From positions 1 through 56,877 of the forward strand of contig NZ_SRHY01000018.1 in assembly GCF_004565465.1 (NCBI RefSeq): a stretch of DNA of 56,877 nt, read 5' to 3'. This DNA comes from Lentibacillus salicampi (GTDB lineage Bacteria; Bacillota; Bacilli; Bacillales; Amphibacillaceae). Shown in pieces: positions 11,913-22,574 of this stretch. The position numbers were made by a program, and so were the translations under genes. Under the pieces are notes generated by a model. The model saw nothing but the letters and a program-made list of their open reading frames with translations, was not told the DNA's origin and ran no database searches. Numbering within the stretch: position 1 is the stretch's first letter; each line of letters begins with the position of its first letter.

Positions 11913-13652
11913 TCATCGCATCGTTGCTGGGAAGAGCACCTCACGTTTTTTTACATCGACAACCCCTTTTTGTGTAATACGAATATATGGCAAATGGGTC
12001 GCTGATAAAAACAGAATGGAGTAGACCGGGTCACTGAACGGATAGCCAAAGCTCTTAAGCAATGTTCGCAAATGATTTTCTTTCTCCATTAGTTCCTGCA
12101 TCGTCCCGGCAAACATACTTCCGCCCAATGTCAGCGGCAGTTCAAATAAAATGTCGCCTTCATGGACTAAAACAATGCCGCCGCCCAGTTCTTTCAGACG
12201 CTTCCATGCAAGCAGCATATCCTGTTTGCTTTTTCCGATGAAGATGAGATCACCGGTTGATGAATAAGAACTTGCGAGCGCTCCCAGACGGTTTGTAAAG
12301 CCTTTAATCGCGGTATTGACGCGCCACTCGCCATTCCGGTCAATCAGCATAAGAAACGCATCATCTGTACTGTCCGGAATCACATCCAGCGTCACATCCG
12401 TTTTGATGGCATAGGGCTGGATGATCACATCATTGACCATGTTCAGCCCGATCGGCACGGAAAATTGCATGTCTTCCAATGTCAAATCCCAATCAAATTC
12501 GACTGGTGCGATGTCATATTTTCCCCAGTCGATTGTTGACGGGATATTTTGCCCCTGATAATTTTTCGTCATCCATTTACCTTTGGCCAATACACTCACC
12601 GGGTGAGGGTTGTTTTTTTCCTGTAAAATATTGATATTCGCTATCCGGCCTGGCGCGATACACCCCAGATCCTCAATCAGCCCGTAATGAACGGCGGCAT
12701 TGTGCGAAGCCATCCGGTAAGCATCCGCCAGCGGGACACCTTTTTCAATCGCTATCGCAATACATACATTCATAATGCCATTTTCATAGAAAGCGGGTGT
12801 TGCACCGTCCGTCGTCATTGTGACATGATCGAACGTGTACATGCCTTCTGCCAGCATTTCTTCCAGCAGAACAGGCAGATCAGGGCGGATCGATGAGTAA
12901 CGCAGCCCAACCTGATAACCAAGCTGCAGACGTCTGATCACTTCTTCTCCCGTCATGGCCTCATGTTCCGCGGCCACACCCAATAGTTTCATTTTAGTTA
13001 ATGTTTTTTCTGATGCACCAGGCAAATGGCCTTCAACCGGTTTGCCAAGCCGGATTGATTCCTGGATCCAATAGAGCAGACGGTCATCTCCATCAAGCAG
13101 GCGCGGCCATGCTGTCAGCTCACCTCCTTGAATAACAGAAGGATGCTTAAGCCACGACAATACTTTATTCGTGCTGAAATAGTCCTCCGGGTGCTGCAGT
13201 GCCGTTTGCGAATCGAATCTTGCCCACCAGTACATCGTAACCGGCAGCCGTTCGAAGTCCTCCAGCAAAGTAAACGCTTTCTTTCTATCCAGTAAAAAAT
13301 TCCACATTAAATTATCATTAATGAATGCTGTTGTCCCAGACTCGGCGCCGTGCAAGGCAAGCAGCTCGGGATTATACAGCTGAAACGGGTGTGCGTGCGG
13401 CTCAATATACCCAGGTACGAGATACTGACCGTCACAGTCAACGATTTCGACTGATTGGCTGTTTTCCGGCAGCTTATCCCCGACATAAACAATCCGGTCA
13501 TTAAAAATCCAAATATTTGCGCGCAGCCATTGTTTTGTATACGTGTTCAAATAAGTGCCGTTTTTCAATACAACTGTCGGTGCTTCTTCCCCATCAATAA
13601 CGGCGACATGTTCGCGCAGTTCGCGGTTTCTCCAATAAATGCTTTCTGACAT
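11913..13652 (-). CDS. Adenine deaminase-like amidohydrolase (YerA)
   Basis: A 579-residue metal-dependent amidohydrolase of the adenine deaminase group, which converts adenine to hypoxanthine and ammonia in salvage. The metal site motif is PGYIEPHAHPF (about residues 76-86); PVEGHLPGA, AAEHEAMTG and DHVTMTTDGATPAF follow in the barrel. The C-terminal lobe has the regular layout. It is closer to B. subtilis YerA (putative deaminase, same place in the genome) than to AdeC proper, so adenine as substrate is inferred. The ATG at 13652 has TTGGAGAG upstream. It lies just after the pur operon but is separated by 232 bp. Confidence 0.85.
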   Translation of the reverse strand: MSESIYWRNRELREHVAVIDGEEAPTVVLKNGTYLNTYTKQWLRANIWIFNDRIVYVGDKLPENSQSVEIVDCDGQYLVPGYIEPHAHPFQLYNPELLALHGAESGTTAFINDNLMWNFLLDRKKAFTLLEDFERLPVTMYWWARFDSQTALQHPEDYFSTNKVLSWLKHPSVIQGGELTAWPRLLDGDDRLLYWIQESIRLGKPVEGHLPGASEKTLTKMKLLGVAAEHEAMTGEEVIRRLQLGYQVGLRYSSIRPDLPVLLEEMLAEGMYTFDHVTMTTDGATPAFYENGIMNVCIAIAIEKGVPLADAYRMASHNAAVHYGLIEDLGCIAPGRIANINILQEKNNPHPVSVLAKGKWMTKNYQGQNIPSTIDWGKYDIAPVEFDWDLTLEDMQFSVPIGLNMVNDVIIQPYAIKTDVTLDVIPDSTDDAFLMLIDRNGEWRVNTAIKGFTNRLGALASSYSSTGDLIFIGKSKQDMLLAWKRLKELGGGIVLVHEGDILFELPLTLGGSMFAGTMQELMEKENHLRTLLKSFGYPFSDPVYSILFLSATHLPYIRITQKGVVDVKKREVLFPATMR

Positions 13653-13785
13653 AACAACAACTCTCCAATATATGGTTTTATTTATCGTAACATATAATGG
13701 GCTTTCATATGGTATTGTTTTAACTTATTAAATTGACTTTTTTGTGACAGGCCGATTGTGGCAAGGCAAAACGGGTTGGTGAGAC

Positions 13786-13855
13786 GGGGGGGGGGGATGT
13801 GTGTCGCGCGAGTTTGTGCTGTTGTCGCACGGTTTAATGCTCTGCGCGATACCCC
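13786..13855. repeat. G11 run plus degenerate 21-bp repeat units
   Basis: An uninterrupted run of eleven G (13786-13796) is followed by about two degenerate copies of the 21-bp unit of the purN-purH array: tcgcgcgagtttgtgctgt and tcgcacggtttaatgctc. This fills part of the 232-bp gap between purD and adeC. No clear terminator for the pur operon was found in the gap. Confidence 0.6.
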
Positions 13856-13884
13856 TACCAATTTCAACCCTCTCCCCGCCTGCA

Positions 13885-15135
13885 CTATTCACCTCTACCA
13901 ATATCCTTCCGATAAAAAAAGTCATCCGAGTTCACATTGTGTGCCAGCCATTTATAGGCAGCATCGGCAGCCTCCCCCACATCGGCGCCCTTTGCGCCAG
14001 ACAGGAGTACTCTTCCCCCATCAGAAATGATCCGGCCCCCGACTTTCTGCGTTCCGGCATGGATAACAAACGAACTTGAATCTAGAGGTATTTCAGGCAA
14101 CGTGACGCCCTTTTTATAACTGTCCGGATAGCCAATTGATGCGAGCACCACACCTGCACAGCTCTGATTGTTCCACTGAAGATCGGGGTCTTTCCCATCG
14201 AGTACATCAATCATCACCTGCAGAAAGTCATTTTTTAACAAAGGCAGGACAACCTGGGTTTCCGGATCACCGAAACGGGCATTGAACTCGATTACTTTCG
14301 GGCCATCTTCCGTCATGATCAATCCCGCATACAAAATTCCGGTAAACGGCCGACCCGCTGCAACCAATCCATCAGCGGCTTTCTGCAGAACGTGCTTAGA
14401 TGCGAATGCTAATGTTTCCGATGAAATATCTTTCGCCGGCGCATATGCCCCCATTCCACCGGTGTTCGGGCCCTGGTCTCCGTCATAGGCGCGCTTATAA
14501 TCACGGGCCGAAATCATTGGAAATACGTTATTTTCATGAACAAACGCCATCAGGGAAAATTCGTCACCAGCCAGGCATTCTTCAATGACGACAGCTCTGC
14601 CCGCTTCGGAAAAGGCATGATTGACGAGCATGTCATCGACGGCTTTCACCGCCTCGTCAACGGTTTGTGCGACGATCACACCTTTACCGGCAGCAAGTCC
14701 ATCAGCCTTCACCACAACCGGGGCGCCCTTTTTCGCTATGTAGGATTTGGCTTCACCGGCATCTGCAAAACTGGCATATGCCGCCGTCGGGATGCCATTC
14801 TCCTCCATAAACGTTTTCGCATACCGCTTACTTCCCTCGATTAAAGCCGCATCTCTGTCGGGGGCAAAAATAGCAAGTCCCGCTTCCCGGAATCGATCGG
14901 CAATCCCGGCGAGGAGCGGATTTTCCGGACCGACAATCGTCAAGTCAATGTTCTTTTCCCAGGCAAAATCTATCAGTCTGTCAATATCCAGCTCATCAAT
15001 ATCCGCACACTCTGCAACATCGCAGATTCCGCCGTTCCCCGGTGCTGCATAAATTCTATCAGCTTTCTCGCTTTCGGCCAGTTTCATGATCATGCTATGC
15101 TCACGACCGCCCCGTCCGATGACGAATAGATTCAT
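13885..15135 (-). CDS. purD: Phosphoribosylamine-glycine ligase PurD
   Basis: A 416-residue ATP-grasp enzyme, GAR synthetase, which joins glycine to 5-phosphoribosylamine (second step of IMP synthesis). It shows the N-terminal VIGRGGREHSM, the ATP-grasp part VVVKADGLAAGKGV (about 135-148), and IEFNARFGDPETQ (about 283-295) with metal ligands. Length fits (B. subtilis 422). The ATG at 15135 has GGAAGGGG 9 bases upstream and follows purH by 18 bp. It is the last gene of the pur operon. Confidence 0.97.
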   Translation of the reverse strand: MNLFVIGRGGREHSMIMKLAESEKADRIYAAPGNGGICDVAECADIDELDIDRLIDFAWEKNIDLTIVGPENPLLAGIADRFREAGLAIFAPDRDAALIEGSKRYAKTFMEENGIPTAAYASFADAGEAKSYIAKKGAPVVVKADGLAAGKGVIVAQTVDEAVKAVDDMLVNHAFSEAGRAVVIEECLAGDEFSLMAFVHENNVFPMISARDYKRAYDGDQGPNTGGMGAYAPAKDISSETLAFASKHVLQKAADGLVAAGRPFTGILYAGLIMTEDGPKVIEFNARFGDPETQVVLPLLKNDFLQVMIDVLDGKDPDLQWNNQSCAGVVLASIGYPDSYKKGVTLPEIPLDSSSFVIHAGTQKVGGRIISDGGRVLLSGAKGADVGEAADAAYKWLAHNVNSDDFFYRKDIGRGE

Positions 15136-15153
15136 AGGAAAACCCCTTCCATC

Positions 15154-16677
15154 CTAATGTTTGAAATGCCGTGCGCCTGTATAAACCATCGCAATTCCGT
15201 AATGGTTGCACACGTCAATCGAGTCCTGATCACGTTTGGATCCGCCAGGCTGAATAATCGCTGTAATCCCTGCCTTCGCTGCTTCTCTGGCCGTATCAGG
15301 CATCGGAAAAAATGCATCAGATGCAAGGGCCGCTCCTTTTGCTTTATCTCCCGCCTGTTCCAGCGCTATCCTGGCCGCGCCAACGCGGTTCATCTGTCCG
15401 GCACCGACACCAAGAGTCTGCATGTCGCTTGCGAGTACAATGGCATTCGATTTCACATGTTTGACCGCTTTCCAGGCAAATAATAAATCATCCAGCTCGG
15501 CTTCCGTCGGTTTCTTGTCAGTCGGGTACGTCAGATCATTACGTCTGATTTCCTTATTGTCGTTGTCCTGAACCAGTAAACCGCCGTTGACGCTGGTTAA
15601 TTTATGAGAGCTGGGTTTGGATTCATCCATTTTCAATTCCAGCAGCCGGATATTTTTCTTTTTCGTTAACATTGTGAAAGCTTCATCGGTAAATGCAGGA
15701 GCAATGATGATTTCCAGAAAAATACCGCTTAATTGTTCAGCTGTTTCCGCATCGACTGTCCGGTTACAAGCAACAATCCCACCAAAAATCGATATCGGAT
15801 CAGCATCATAGGCTCTTGAACATGCTGTGTTCAAATCTTCGGCCATTCCGATGCCGCATGGGTTCATGTGCTTGACGGCCACGGCTGCCGGTTTGTCATA
15901 TTCCGCAATGATACCGAGTGCTGCATTCGCATCCTGAATATTGTTGTAGGACAATTCCTTGCCATGAAGCTGCCTGGCAGATGCAAGACTCATCGGTGAT
16001 TCAATCGGTGTTTTATAAAACGCCGCTTCCTGATGCGGATTTTCGCCGTATCGTAATGTCTGGACTTTTTCATATGTAATGGTATAGTTTTCAGGAAAAG
16101 CTTCATCCGTAAAATAGCCGGCAATCAGGGTATCGTACTGTGCTGTGTGGCGGAAAACTTTTGCGGCTAATGTTTTGCGCATTGTTGTATCGAGTTTGTC
16201 ATGTTGGACAGCCTGTAAAACTTTTTCGTAATCTTCCGGGTCGACAACTGCTGTGACATTACGGAAACTTTTGGCCGCTGCCCTTAAAATTGTCGGTCCG
16301 CCAATGTCGATATTTTCAATGATGTCTGTTTCGGTGACATTTGGCTGATCAAACGTTTGTTTAAACGGATAAAGGTTCACGACAACGATATCAATCGGCT
16401 TGATGCCCTTTTCCGCAAGCTGCTGTTTATGAGCGTCATTATCGCGTTTGGCCAGCAACCCCGCGTGAATCACCGGGTGCAGTGTTTTAACGCGGCCATC
16501 AAGCATTTCAGGAAAGCCGGTTATATCTTCCACCGCCGTTGCCTCAATGCCCGCCTCCTGTATTGTCCGCAAAGTGCCCCCGGTTGAAATGATGTCGTAA
16601 TCCAGTTCTGCCAGTCCTTTGGCAAAATCGGCAATGCCGGTTTTGTCGGAAACACTTATCAATGCCTGCTTTTTCAT
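15154..16677 (-). CDS. purH: Bifunctional AICAR transformylase/IMP cyclohydrolase PurH
   Basis: A 507-residue bifunctional enzyme for the last two steps of IMP synthesis. The IMP cyclohydrolase domain (residues 1 to about 195) starts MKKQALISVSDKTGI. The AICAR formyltransferase domain follows with AVKHMNPCGIG and HVKSNAIVLA. The start is the ATG at 16677 with AAGGAG 8 bases upstream, not the longer frame, which runs into the tandem repeats. This ATG overlaps the TGA of a repeat-encoded reading frame (ATGA). The gap to purN is 581 bp instead of the usual few bases because of that array. Confidence 0.97.
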   Translation of the reverse strand: MKKQALISVSDKTGIADFAKGLAELDYDIISTGGTLRTIQEAGIEATAVEDITGFPEMLDGRVKTLHPVIHAGLLAKRDNDAHKQQLAEKGIKPIDIVVVNLYPFKQTFDQPNVTETDIIENIDIGGPTILRAAAKSFRNVTAVVDPEDYEKVLQAVQHDKLDTTMRKTLAAKVFRHTAQYDTLIAGYFTDEAFPENYTITYEKVQTLRYGENPHQEAAFYKTPIESPMSLASARQLHGKELSYNNIQDANAALGIIAEYDKPAAVAVKHMNPCGIGMAEDLNTACSRAYDADPISIFGGIVACNRTVDAETAEQLSGIFLEIIIAPAFTDEAFTMLTKKKNIRLLELKMDESKPSSHKLTSVNGGLLVQDNDNKEIRRNDLTYPTDKKPTEAELDDLLFAWKAVKHVKSNAIVLASDMQTLGVGAGQMNRVGAARIALEQAGDKAKGAALASDAFFPMPDTAREAAKAGITAIIQPGGSKRDQDSIDVCNHYGIAMVYTGARHFKH

Positions 16678-16734
16678 GGAAAAACTCCTTGTTTTATTGG
16701 TTTTGTAATGGTGGTGCGTCGCGCAGTTTGGTCT

Positions 16735-17217
16735 TTTTCGCACGAGTTTGAGCTATTCCCGCACGAGTTAGTGCTGTTCCCGCACGAGTTTGGGCCGTGC
16801 TCGCTCGAGTTTGGACCGTTCCCGCACGAGTTTGGGCTGTCCTCGCACGAGTTTGAGCTATTCCCGCACGAGTTAGTGCTGTTCCCGCACGAGTTTGGGC
16901 CGTCCTCGCACGAGTTTGGGCCGTTCCCGCACGAGTTGATGCTGCTCTCGCTCGATTTTGGACCGTGCTCGCTCGAGTTTGCGCCGTGCTCGCTCGAGTT
17001 GGCGTTGTGCTCGCTCGAGTTGGCGTTGTGCTCGCTCGAGTTGGCGTTGTGCTCGCTCGAGTTGGCGTTGTGCTCGCTCGAGTTGGCGTTGTGCTCGCTC
17101 GAGTTTGCGCCGTGCTCGCTCGAGTTGGCGTTGTGCTCGCTCGAGTTGGCGCCGTGCTCGCTCGAGTTGGCGTTGTGCTCGCTCGAGTTGGCGCCGTGCT
17201 CGCTCGATTTATGCACT
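16735..17217. repeat. Tandem array, 23 copies of a 21-bp unit, inside the pur operon
   Basis: 23 units of exactly 21 bp, head to tail, between purN and purH, plus one decayed unit at 16714-16734. Two variants form blocks: the purH-proximal units 1-10 are mostly cgcacgag-type (ttcccgcacgagtttgggccg) and the distal units mostly tgctcgctcgagttggcgttg. Nearly every unit keeps CG-C-(T/A)CGAG-TT. Units 1-3 recur as units 6-8, giving a 105-bp higher-order period. Since 21 is a multiple of three, long frames open on both strands. The minus frame (GTG at 17216, TGA at 16674-16676) would read Ser-Ser-Glu-His-Asn/Gly-Ala-Asn repeats. I see no ribosome site or composition to support a protein. Confidence 0.95.
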
Positions 17218-17239
17218 TTCGTAAACTCAGTGCATAAAT
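17207..17239 (-). other. Perfect 11-bp hairpin after purN
   Basis: ATTTATGCACT (17207-17217) and AGTGCATAAAT (17229-17239) form a perfect stem with an 11-nt loop, 20 bp after the purN stop, merging with the last unit of the 21-bp array. No T-run follows, so it looks more like an mRNA processing or stability hairpin than a terminator. Confidence 0.6.
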
Positions 17240-17258
17240 ACTCGACCTGATGATTGAA

Positions 17259-17828
17259 TCATTCCTCGTATTCTAGCAGCTGTCGGATCACTTGCGGATA
17301 AAGCGTATGCTCAACTTGTTGTATCCGTTCTGTCAATTGTTCCTTCGTGTCATCCGGATAAACTGGGACTTCCTCTTGTGCAATAATCGGACCGGTGTCA
17401 ATTCCGTCGTCGATATAGTGCACCGTGACTCCAGTTGAGTCCACACCCGCCTCATATGCCTGTCCGATAGCGTCCAAACCGGGAAAATCGGGTAATAATG
17501 ACGGATGAATGTTAATAATCCGCGCCGAAAACTCACCTAAAAGCGTCGGACCGACAATCCGCATGTAACCGGCTAAAAAGACCCACGACACATCTGATTC
17601 GTACAGCTTTTCCAGCAGGACACGCTCATAATCAATTCTCGATCCATGTTCTTTCGGATCACACACAAAAGTCGGCACCCCTAATTTTTCAGCTTTTTCA
17701 ATGACGGCAGCACCCGATTGGTCGCATACAAGCAGCACAACATCACATGACAGGTCATCTGTCTCCATGATAGCTTGAAAATTACTGCCTGTTCCGGAAG
17801 CGAATACGGCTGCCCGTGCTTTTGTCAT
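17259..17828 (-). CDS. purN: Phosphoribosylglycinamide formyltransferase PurN
   Basis: A 189-residue folate-dependent GAR transformylase (third step). It shows [12 protein letters not shown] at the N-terminus, the catalytic Asn and His in [14 protein letters not shown] (about 104-117), and the Asp in [13 protein letters not shown] (about 137-149). Length is typical. The ATG at 17828 overlaps the purM TGA by 4 bases. It is followed by a hairpin and a 21-bp tandem array before purH. Confidence 0.96.
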   Translation of the reverse strand: MTKARAAVFASGTGSNFQAIMETDDLSCDVVLLVCDQSGAAVIEKAEKLGVPTFVCDPKEHGSRIDYERVLLEKLYESDVSWVFLAGYMRIVGPTLLGEFSARIINIHPSLLPDFPGLDAIGQAYEAGVDSTGVTVHYIDDGIDTGPIIAQEEVPVYPDDTKEQLTERIQQVEHTLYPQVIRQLLEYEE

Positions 17829-18844
17829 GACGTCATATGCACTCCTTCTTTTTCAACGACTTTGCCAATCACGAATGCTGTTTCATCTTGTTCCCTGACA
17901 ATCTTCAATACAGCCCCGACATCTTCCCGCGCAACCACAATGGCCATGCCGATCCCCATATTAAAAATGCCGTACATTTCCTCGTCAGCAATATCGCCGA
18001 GCTGTTGCAAAATCGAAAATATCACCGGCCGCTCCCAGCTGGATGAATCAACCTCCACACCGAGTCCGGCTGGCATCATCCGTGGTAAATTTTCGTAAAA
18101 TCCGCCACCGGTTATATGAGAAATTCCTTTGACATGTATTTTATTCATAACTGCACCAACCGCAGCAGCATAGATCCTTGTCGGCGTTAACAGGACATCA
18201 CCAAGCTGTCCATCCAAACCGTCATACGTTTTTTCCAAATCCAAATCCTGCACCAGCTTCCTTACAAGTGAATACCCGTTTGAATGAATACCGCTTGAGG
18301 CGAGGCCAATCACGGCGTCACCGGCCGAAATGTTTTCACCCGTTATTAACCGGGACTTTTCCGCAATCCCGACGGTAAAACCGGCTAAATCATAATCCGT
18401 ATCATTATACATGCCGGGCATTTCCGCTGTTTCTCCGCCAATTAACGCTGCTCCGGCTGCCGCACATCCGTCAGCGATGCCTGCCACAATTTGTTCAATC
18501 GTGACCGGATCATTTTTGCCGCATGCAATATAATCGAGGAAAAACAGCGGGTGTGCTCCCTGGGCAACAATATCGTTGACACACATGGCAACAAGATCAA
18601 TGCCGACTGTATCGTGCTTTTCCAGATCAATGGCCAGCTTCAGCTTTGTGCCGACACCGTCCGTCCCTGAAACCAGAACAGGTTCCTGGTAGTTGAATGA
18701 CGTTAGGTCAAACAAGCCGCCAAATCCGCCGAGATGCCCAAGCACTTCTGTGCGCGCAGTTTTTTCAATATGCTTTTTCATGCGCTCAACCGCATCATAA
18801 CCTTTTTCAACATTGACTCCAGCCGATTTGTACATATTTCCCAT
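17825..18844 (-). CDS. purM: Phosphoribosylformylglycinamidine cyclo-ligase PurM
   Basis: A 339-residue AIR synthetase of the PurM/PurL ATP-binding family (fifth step). It shows [12 protein letters not shown] (about 60-71), [14 protein letters not shown] and [15 protein letters not shown]. The frame is open upstream, but the ATG at 18844 ([11 protein letters not shown]) has GAGGTG about 9 bases before it and aligns with the B. subtilis N-terminus. It is 119 bp from purF, the second largest gap in the operon; the gap contains an 11-bp tandem duplication (tttctattcag) at 18946-18967. Confidence 0.96.
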   Translation of the reverse strand: MGNMYKSAGVNVEKGYDAVERMKKHIEKTARTEVLGHLGGFGGLFDLTSFNYQEPVLVSGTDGVGTKLKLAIDLEKHDTVGIDLVAMCVNDIVAQGAHPLFFLDYIACGKNDPVTIEQIVAGIADGCAAAGAALIGGETAEMPGMYNDTDYDLAGFTVGIAEKSRLITGENISAGDAVIGLASSGIHSNGYSLVRKLVQDLDLEKTYDGLDGQLGDVLLTPTRIYAAAVGAVMNKIHVKGISHITGGGFYENLPRMMPAGLGVEVDSSSWERPVIFSILQQLGDIADEEMYGIFNMGIGMAIVVAREDVGAVLKIVREQDETAFVIGKVVEKEGVHMTS

Positions 18845-18963
18845 CGTTTGCCCCACCTCATTTTCCTGGCAGCAGTTCCCCGCTCTTGGTGTACGTGGTA
18901 AAACGAAGCTTGATAAGCGGTGGCTCAACTGCCAGTAATCATCCGTTTCTATTCAGTTTCTAT

Positions 18964-20370
18964 TCAGCTTCTATAAACAGCTTCCTGTTCCCCGCCTTCC
19001 GTCACCGGATATTTTCCATTCATGCAAGCCATGCAAACGCCTTGATGAATCGTTTTATCTCTGACAATCGCTTTCTCCAGCCCGGTCTCTGATAAATACG
19101 CCACACTGTCTGCTCCGATCATCGCGCTTATTTCATCGACTGAATGGTTGGCAGCAATCAATTCATCGCGTGTTGACATGTCAATCCCGTAATAGCATGG
19201 GTGCTGAATCGATGGTGAGGCGATTCGGACATGAACCTCCGCCGCACCGGCCTTTTTCAGCATATGGACGATTCGCTTGCTGGTTGTTCCGCGGACAATA
19301 GAGTCATCAATCATGACAATCCGCTTGCCGGCAACAATCCCTCGGACCGGGGCGAGTTTCAATTTCACACCCTGTTCACGCAATTCCTGGGAAGGCTGGA
19401 TGAACGTCCTCCCGACATAGCGGTTTTTAATGATCCCCATTTCATACGGGAGCCCGCTCGTTTCCGCGTAACCAATCGCTGAGGAAATACTTGAATCCGG
19501 AACGCCGATAACCATGTCCGCATCTGCCGGGGCTTCTTTGGCCAATTCTTTTCCCATCCGTTTGCGTGACGCATGAACATTCACCTCATTGAGATCACTG
19601 TCCGGTCGTGACAAATACACGTATTCCATTGCACACATTTTCCGTTGTCCTCTCATGGCAAAGCGAGTAGACGCAATTCCCTCATCACTAATCGTTACCA
19701 GTTCACCGGGCAAAACTTCACGCTCAAACGTTGCGCCGATCTGATCAAAAGCACACGTTTCGGAGGCAACCACATAGGCATTACCGAGCCTGCCGATAGA
19801 TAGTGGTCTGATTCCGCTCGGGTCAAGCGCCGCATACATCTTCTCTTCGGTCAAAATCACAAACGCATAGGCGCCGTTAACCCGGTTGAGTGCTGCGGCA
19901 ATCGATGTTTCATTAATATCAATGCCACCACGTTTAATTAAGTGGGCCAGCACCTCTGTATCTGATGACGTCTGCAAAATACTGCCCTGGTCTTCAAGTT
20001 CGCCGCGTAAGTTTTCTGCGTTCATGATGTTGCCGTTGTGTGCCAATGCCATGCCCTCGGTTTGTGACCGGAATACTAATGGCTGGACATTTTCGTGAGT
20101 TTTCGCGCCGTGTGTGGAATACCGGACATGGCCGACTGCTTTGTCACCGAAAAACTTGCTGAAATCGGCCTGTTTAAAGACATCATTGACAAGACCAAGT
20201 CCCTTATGAGTTTTCAACTTTTTCCCATCGCTTACCACGACGCCTGCACCTTCCTGACCGCGATGTTGCATGGAATGGAGGCCATAATAGGTTAGTTCTG
20301 CTGCTTTTTCATGACCCCAAATTCCAAATACACCGCATTCTTCATGGATGCCTTTCATTTCAGCAAGCAT
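18964..20370 (-). CDS. purF: Amidophosphoribosyltransferase PurF
   Basis: The first committed enzyme of purine synthesis (468 residues), using glutamine and PRPP to make phosphoribosylamine. The start at 20370 gives [12 protein letters not shown]: as in B. subtilis, an 11-residue propeptide precedes the catalytic Cys12 of the class II amidotransferase domain. The PRPP loop is [16 protein letters not shown] (about 345-360). Cysteines in [15 protein letters not shown] and [11 protein letters not shown] fit the 4Fe-4S cluster ligands of the Bacillus-type, oxygen-sensitive enzyme. It overlaps the purL end by 16 bp; AAAGGGG precedes the ATG. Confidence 0.97.
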   Translation of the reverse strand: MLAEMKGIHEECGVFGIWGHEKAAELTYYGLHSMQHRGQEGAGVVVSDGKKLKTHKGLGLVNDVFKQADFSKFFGDKAVGHVRYSTHGAKTHENVQPLVFRSQTEGMALAHNGNIMNAENLRGELEDQGSILQTSSDTEVLAHLIKRGGIDINETSIAAALNRVNGAYAFVILTEEKMYAALDPSGIRPLSIGRLGNAYVVASETCAFDQIGATFEREVLPGELVTISDEGIASTRFAMRGQRKMCAMEYVYLSRPDSDLNEVNVHASRKRMGKELAKEAPADADMVIGVPDSSISSAIGYAETSGLPYEMGIIKNRYVGRTFIQPSQELREQGVKLKLAPVRGIVAGKRIVMIDDSIVRGTTSKRIVHMLKKAGAAEVHVRIASPSIQHPCYYGIDMSTRDELIAANHSVDEISAMIGADSVAYLSETGLEKAIVRDKTIHQGVCMACMNGKYPVTEGGEQEAVYRS

Positions 20371-22574
20371 GGTATGGCCCCTTTCCATAAATCATGCAAT
20401 ATTTGGACATCTTCCTCAATTAAAACCCCATCATCAACTCTTACAACAAATTTGCCACTATCAGTAACGCTGCCGAATTGACTAGCATCCGCAACCGTCG
20501 CTTCAAATTGTCGTTGCTGATCCGGCTTTACCGAAACGAGAAAACGTGACTGTGATTCGCTGAACAACGCAACGGTCGGATCACCGGAAATTCCGGCTTC
20601 CAAACCAAGCCCTTTTCCGTTAAAAATACTTTCGGCGAGTGCAACACCAAGGCCGCCTTCAGCCAGGTCATGTGCCGAGCGGATAAGTCCTTCCTGGATT
20701 GCCGCAAGCAGCTGCTCTTGACGGTCAGCGTCCACGTGCAAATCACTGGCTGGCGCTTTCCCTTCATACACCCCTTCTACGACATTTTGCAGTTCACTGC
20801 CGCCAAATTCGGCCTTCGTTTCCCCAATCAGATAAATCAGGTCTCCCGGCTCCTGAAAAAAGCTTGGTGTTAAATGATCAAGCGATTCAATCAACCCCAC
20901 CATGCCAACGACCGGAGTCGGAAAAATTGATCTGCCGTTTGATTGATTATATAGTGATACATTGCCACTGACGACTGGCGTTTTCAGTATACAGGCGGCT
21001 TCACTCATGCCTTCCACACTTTGTTTCATCTGCCAAAAGACTTCTGGATTGGTCGGATTTCCAAAGTTCAGTCCGTCCGTCAGACCAAGCGGCCGAGCAC
21101 CCGAAGATACAATGTTCCGTGCCGCCTCAGCTACAGCTATCCTGCCACCAATTTTGGGATCCAGATAAATGTAGCGTGAATTACAGTCAGTTGTAATCGC
21201 CAACGCTTTATCCGTCCCTTTTATTCGTATAACGGCCGAATCTGATCCCGGAGTTACAACTGTATTCGTCTGTACCATGGAATCATATTGATCGTAAACA
21301 CTTTCCTTGCTGGCAATTGTCGGCTGCTGCAGAAGCTGTTTCAGCATTGCCGTGTGATCTCCAACATGTGGTACTGCATGTTCCATTTGCTGAAACGCCT
21401 TAACATACGCTGCTTCTTTTGCCGGCATTTGATAAACCGGTGCTTCTTCGGCCAAAGCATCAACCGGGATATTCGCAACAATCTCGCCATGCTGTTTGAG
21501 CAGGAATGATTTTTCTTTGGTAACTTCTCCGACAGTAACTGCCTGCAAACCATATTTTTCAAAAACGTTAATGATCTCCTGTTCACGCCCCTGTTTCACG
21601 ACAAGCAGCATCCGCTCCTGGGACTCAGACAGCATCAATTCGTAGGCATTCATATCCTGCTCACGCTGCGGTACGAAATCGAGGTTCATGGTAATTCCTG
21701 TACCAGCTTTACTCGCCATCTCGCTTGCAGATGACGTCAGACCGGCTGCTCCCATATCCTGCATCCCAACGAGCGCATCAGAGTGGCTGACCTCCAGGCA
21801 AGCTTCAATCAGCAGTTTTTCCATAAACGGGTCGCCCACCTGAACAGACGGCCGGTCCGCATCAGATTCATCGCTTAAATCATCGGAAGCGAATGTAGCT
21901 CCATGGATACCGTCACGGCCGGTTGGTGCTCCCGCATAGATCACCGTATTGCCAGCACCGGAAGCAACACCTTTTTGAATATCATCATGGTTAATCAGTC
22001 CAACACACATGGCGTTAACGAGGGGATTCTCCTCATAACTGTCATCAAACTGCACCTCACCGCCAACCGTCGGAACACCGACACAGTTTCCATAGCCCGC
22101 GATGCCGTGAACGACCTCCTGAAACAAGTACTTCGTCCGGCCGGTTGCCAGATTGCCAAACCTCAGTGAATTCATTAAGGCAACCGGACGTGCTCCCATT
22201 GAAAACACATCACGGATAATACCCCCGACACCTGTTGCTGCCCCTTGATATGGCTCCACTGCTGACGGATGGTTATGGCTTTCCACTTTGAAGACAACCG
22301 CTTGTCCGTCACCAATATCAACAACACCGGCGCCTTCCCCGGGCCCCTGCAAAACGTGCGGGCCATGCGACGGGAACTTTTTCAGAAGGGGTTTCGATGT
22401 TTTGTAACTGCAATGCTCCGACCACATAACCGAAAAGATGCCTGTCTCGGTGAAGTTCGGACGTCGCTGCAGAATATGTTTGACCTTCGCATACTCCTCA
22501 TCACTGAGCCCCATCCCCAAGTACAGTTTTTCCTGTTCAACTTTTTCCGGGCTGATATTATAAGTTAGCGGCAT
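20355..22574 (-). CDS. purL: FGAM synthase subunit PurL
   Basis: The 739-residue small-type PurL, synthetase subunit of the PurSQL complex that turns FGAR into FGAM (fourth step). It shows [20 protein letters not shown]/metal region [20 protein letters not shown] (about 90-109) and the duplicated PurM-like lobes; length matches B. subtilis (742). Small PurL lacks a glutaminase and needs PurQ and PurS, both encoded immediately upstream. The ATG at 22574 has GGAGG 7 bases before it and overlaps purQ by 17 bp. Confidence 0.97.
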   Translation of the reverse strand: MPLTYNISPEKVEQEKLYLGMGLSDEEYAKVKHILQRRPNFTETGIFSVMWSEHCSYKTSKPLLKKFPSHGPHVLQGPGEGAGVVDIGDGQAVVFKVESHNHPSAVEPYQGAATGVGGIIRDVFSMGARPVALMNSLRFGNLATGRTKYLFQEVVHGIAGYGNCVGVPTVGGEVQFDDSYEENPLVNAMCVGLINHDDIQKGVASGAGNTVIYAGAPTGRDGIHGATFASDDLSDESDADRPSVQVGDPFMEKLLIEACLEVSHSDALVGMQDMGAAGLTSSASEMASKAGTGITMNLDFVPQREQDMNAYELMLSESQERMLLVVKQGREQEIINVFEKYGLQAVTVGEVTKEKSFLLKQHGEIVANIPVDALAEEAPVYQMPAKEAAYVKAFQQMEHAVPHVGDHTAMLKQLLQQPTIASKESVYDQYDSMVQTNTVVTPGSDSAVIRIKGTDKALAITTDCNSRYIYLDPKIGGRIAVAEAARNIVSSGARPLGLTDGLNFGNPTNPEVFWQMKQSVEGMSEAACILKTPVVSGNVSLYNQSNGRSIFPTPVVGMVGLIESLDHLTPSFFQEPGDLIYLIGETKAEFGGSELQNVVEGVYEGKAPASDLHVDADRQEQLLAAIQEGLIRSAHDLAEGGLGVALAESIFNGKGLGLEAGISGDPTVALFSESQSRFLVSVKPDQQRQFEATVADASQFGSVTDSGKFVVRVDDGVLIEEDVQILHDLWKGAIPCLLK

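Noticed and set aside
16735..17217. CRISPR array
   Set aside because: Units are contiguous 21-mers with no unique spacers and no cas genes are nearby.
16708..17250. Long plus-strand frames of Leu-Cys-Ser-Leu-Glu and Arg-Ala-Arg-Ser repeats
   Set aside because: They arise because the 21-bp unit lacks stops in several frames; no ribosome sites, and opposite to the operon.
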